Assembly (NCBI GenBank): GCA_947176515.1
Contig: CAMWQZ010000122.1
Location: 1-5,280 of the forward strand
DNA length: 5,280 bases
Reading direction: 5' to 3'
Origin: an uncultured Bacteroidales bacterium
GTDB lineage: Bacteria > Bacteroidota > Bacteroidia > Bacteroidales > Muribaculaceae
A model generated the notes under the pieces. The model saw only the letters and a list, made by a program, of their open reading frames with translations, was not told the DNA's origin and did not search any database. Made by a program: the position numbers and the translations under genes. Every line of letters begins with the position of its first letter. Position 1 is the stretch's first letter. Positions 5,027-5,280 of this stretch are shown here, piece after piece.

Positions 5027-5280
5027 ATGGCGATTAATCAGATAAATAAGTATGTTTGGCTTGTGGATATTATCCACAGGAATAAACGTATATCATTAAA
5101 AGAGATTAACCGCTATTGGGTGACTTCCTGTCTAAGTAATGGGGAGGAGCTACCAGAACGTACGTTTCATAAGTGGCGCATTGCAATTGAGGACTTATTT
5201 GGGTTGATTATAGAAAATGAAAGGAGTGGTGAATATCGATACTATATATTAAATGATGATGAAATAAATTGCGGAGGGCT
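5027..5280 (+). CDS. N-terminal part of a WYL-type transcriptional regulator, cut by the window end
   Basis: The frame is open from ATG 5027 to the right edge (84 full codons) with no stop. It begins MAINQINKYVWLVDIIHRNK, followed by RISLKEINRYW, LPERTFHKWRIAIEDLFG and a GEYRYYIL strand. This is the winged helix-turn-helix domain that opens many Bacteroidota WYL-domain proteins, where the motif RTFH..R..IE..F is characteristic. The WYL ligand-binding domain itself would lie past the window, so that part is expected, not seen. It begins 22 bases after the toxin stop with no visible promoter and may be read from the toxin-antitoxin promoter. Related regulators control phage-defence and DNA-damage responses, but its target here is unknown. 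Confidence 0.8.
   Translation, partial: MAINQINKYVWLVDIIHRNKRISLKEINRYWVTSCLSNGEELPERTFHKWRIAIEDLFGLIIENERSGEYRYYILNDDEINCGG

Overview
The window reads as the left end of a contig from a Bacteroidales genome. A Muribaculaceae-like gut anaerobe is my best guess, not a demonstrated identity. The phylum call rests on three signs: a secreted nuclease carrying a type IX secretion (T9SS) C-terminal tail, a Bacteroidota-type promoter (GTTG, 20 bases, TACTTTTG), and AT-rich leaders without Shine-Dalgarno sequences. The first 54 bases are not genomic. They are an Illumina Nextera i5 adapter ending in a slightly corrupted Tn5 mosaic end, so native sequence starts at about base 55.

Bases 55-3284 look like ordinary chromosome with moderate GC and tightly packed plus-strand genes. 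They hold the tail of an unidentified gene, a SpoU/TrmH-family RNA 2'-O-ribose methyltransferase, an LD-carboxypeptidase of the S66 family for peptidoglycan recycling, and a secreted endonuclease I with Ig-like, Fn3-like and T9SS sorting domains. The first two junctions are ATGA stop/start overlaps and the third gap is 13 bases, so the group is probably one transcript. The functions do not form a single pathway.

From about 3285 the sequence becomes clearly AT-richer and looks accessory. It contains an exported protein of unknown function (3320-4201) and a 291-base gap. That gap holds a possible broken or tiny secreted gene and a small hairpin. A type II toxin-antitoxin operon follows (ribbon-helix-helix antitoxin 4493-4738, YafQ-family RNase toxin 4735-5004). 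Last is the start of a WYL-type transcriptional regulator (5027 onward) that runs off the right edge.

The toxin-antitoxin operon has a readable promoter. An 18-base near-palindrome fills most of the spacer between its two elements, and a second palindrome lies near the expected transcription start. An 8-base direct repeat links the two sites. This fits autorepression by the antitoxin. No clearly new system is visible. The most interesting items are this operator layout, the unexplained 4233-4386 coding-like remnant, the unknown exported protein, and the WYL regulator, which may mark the start of a defence or mobile region to the right.
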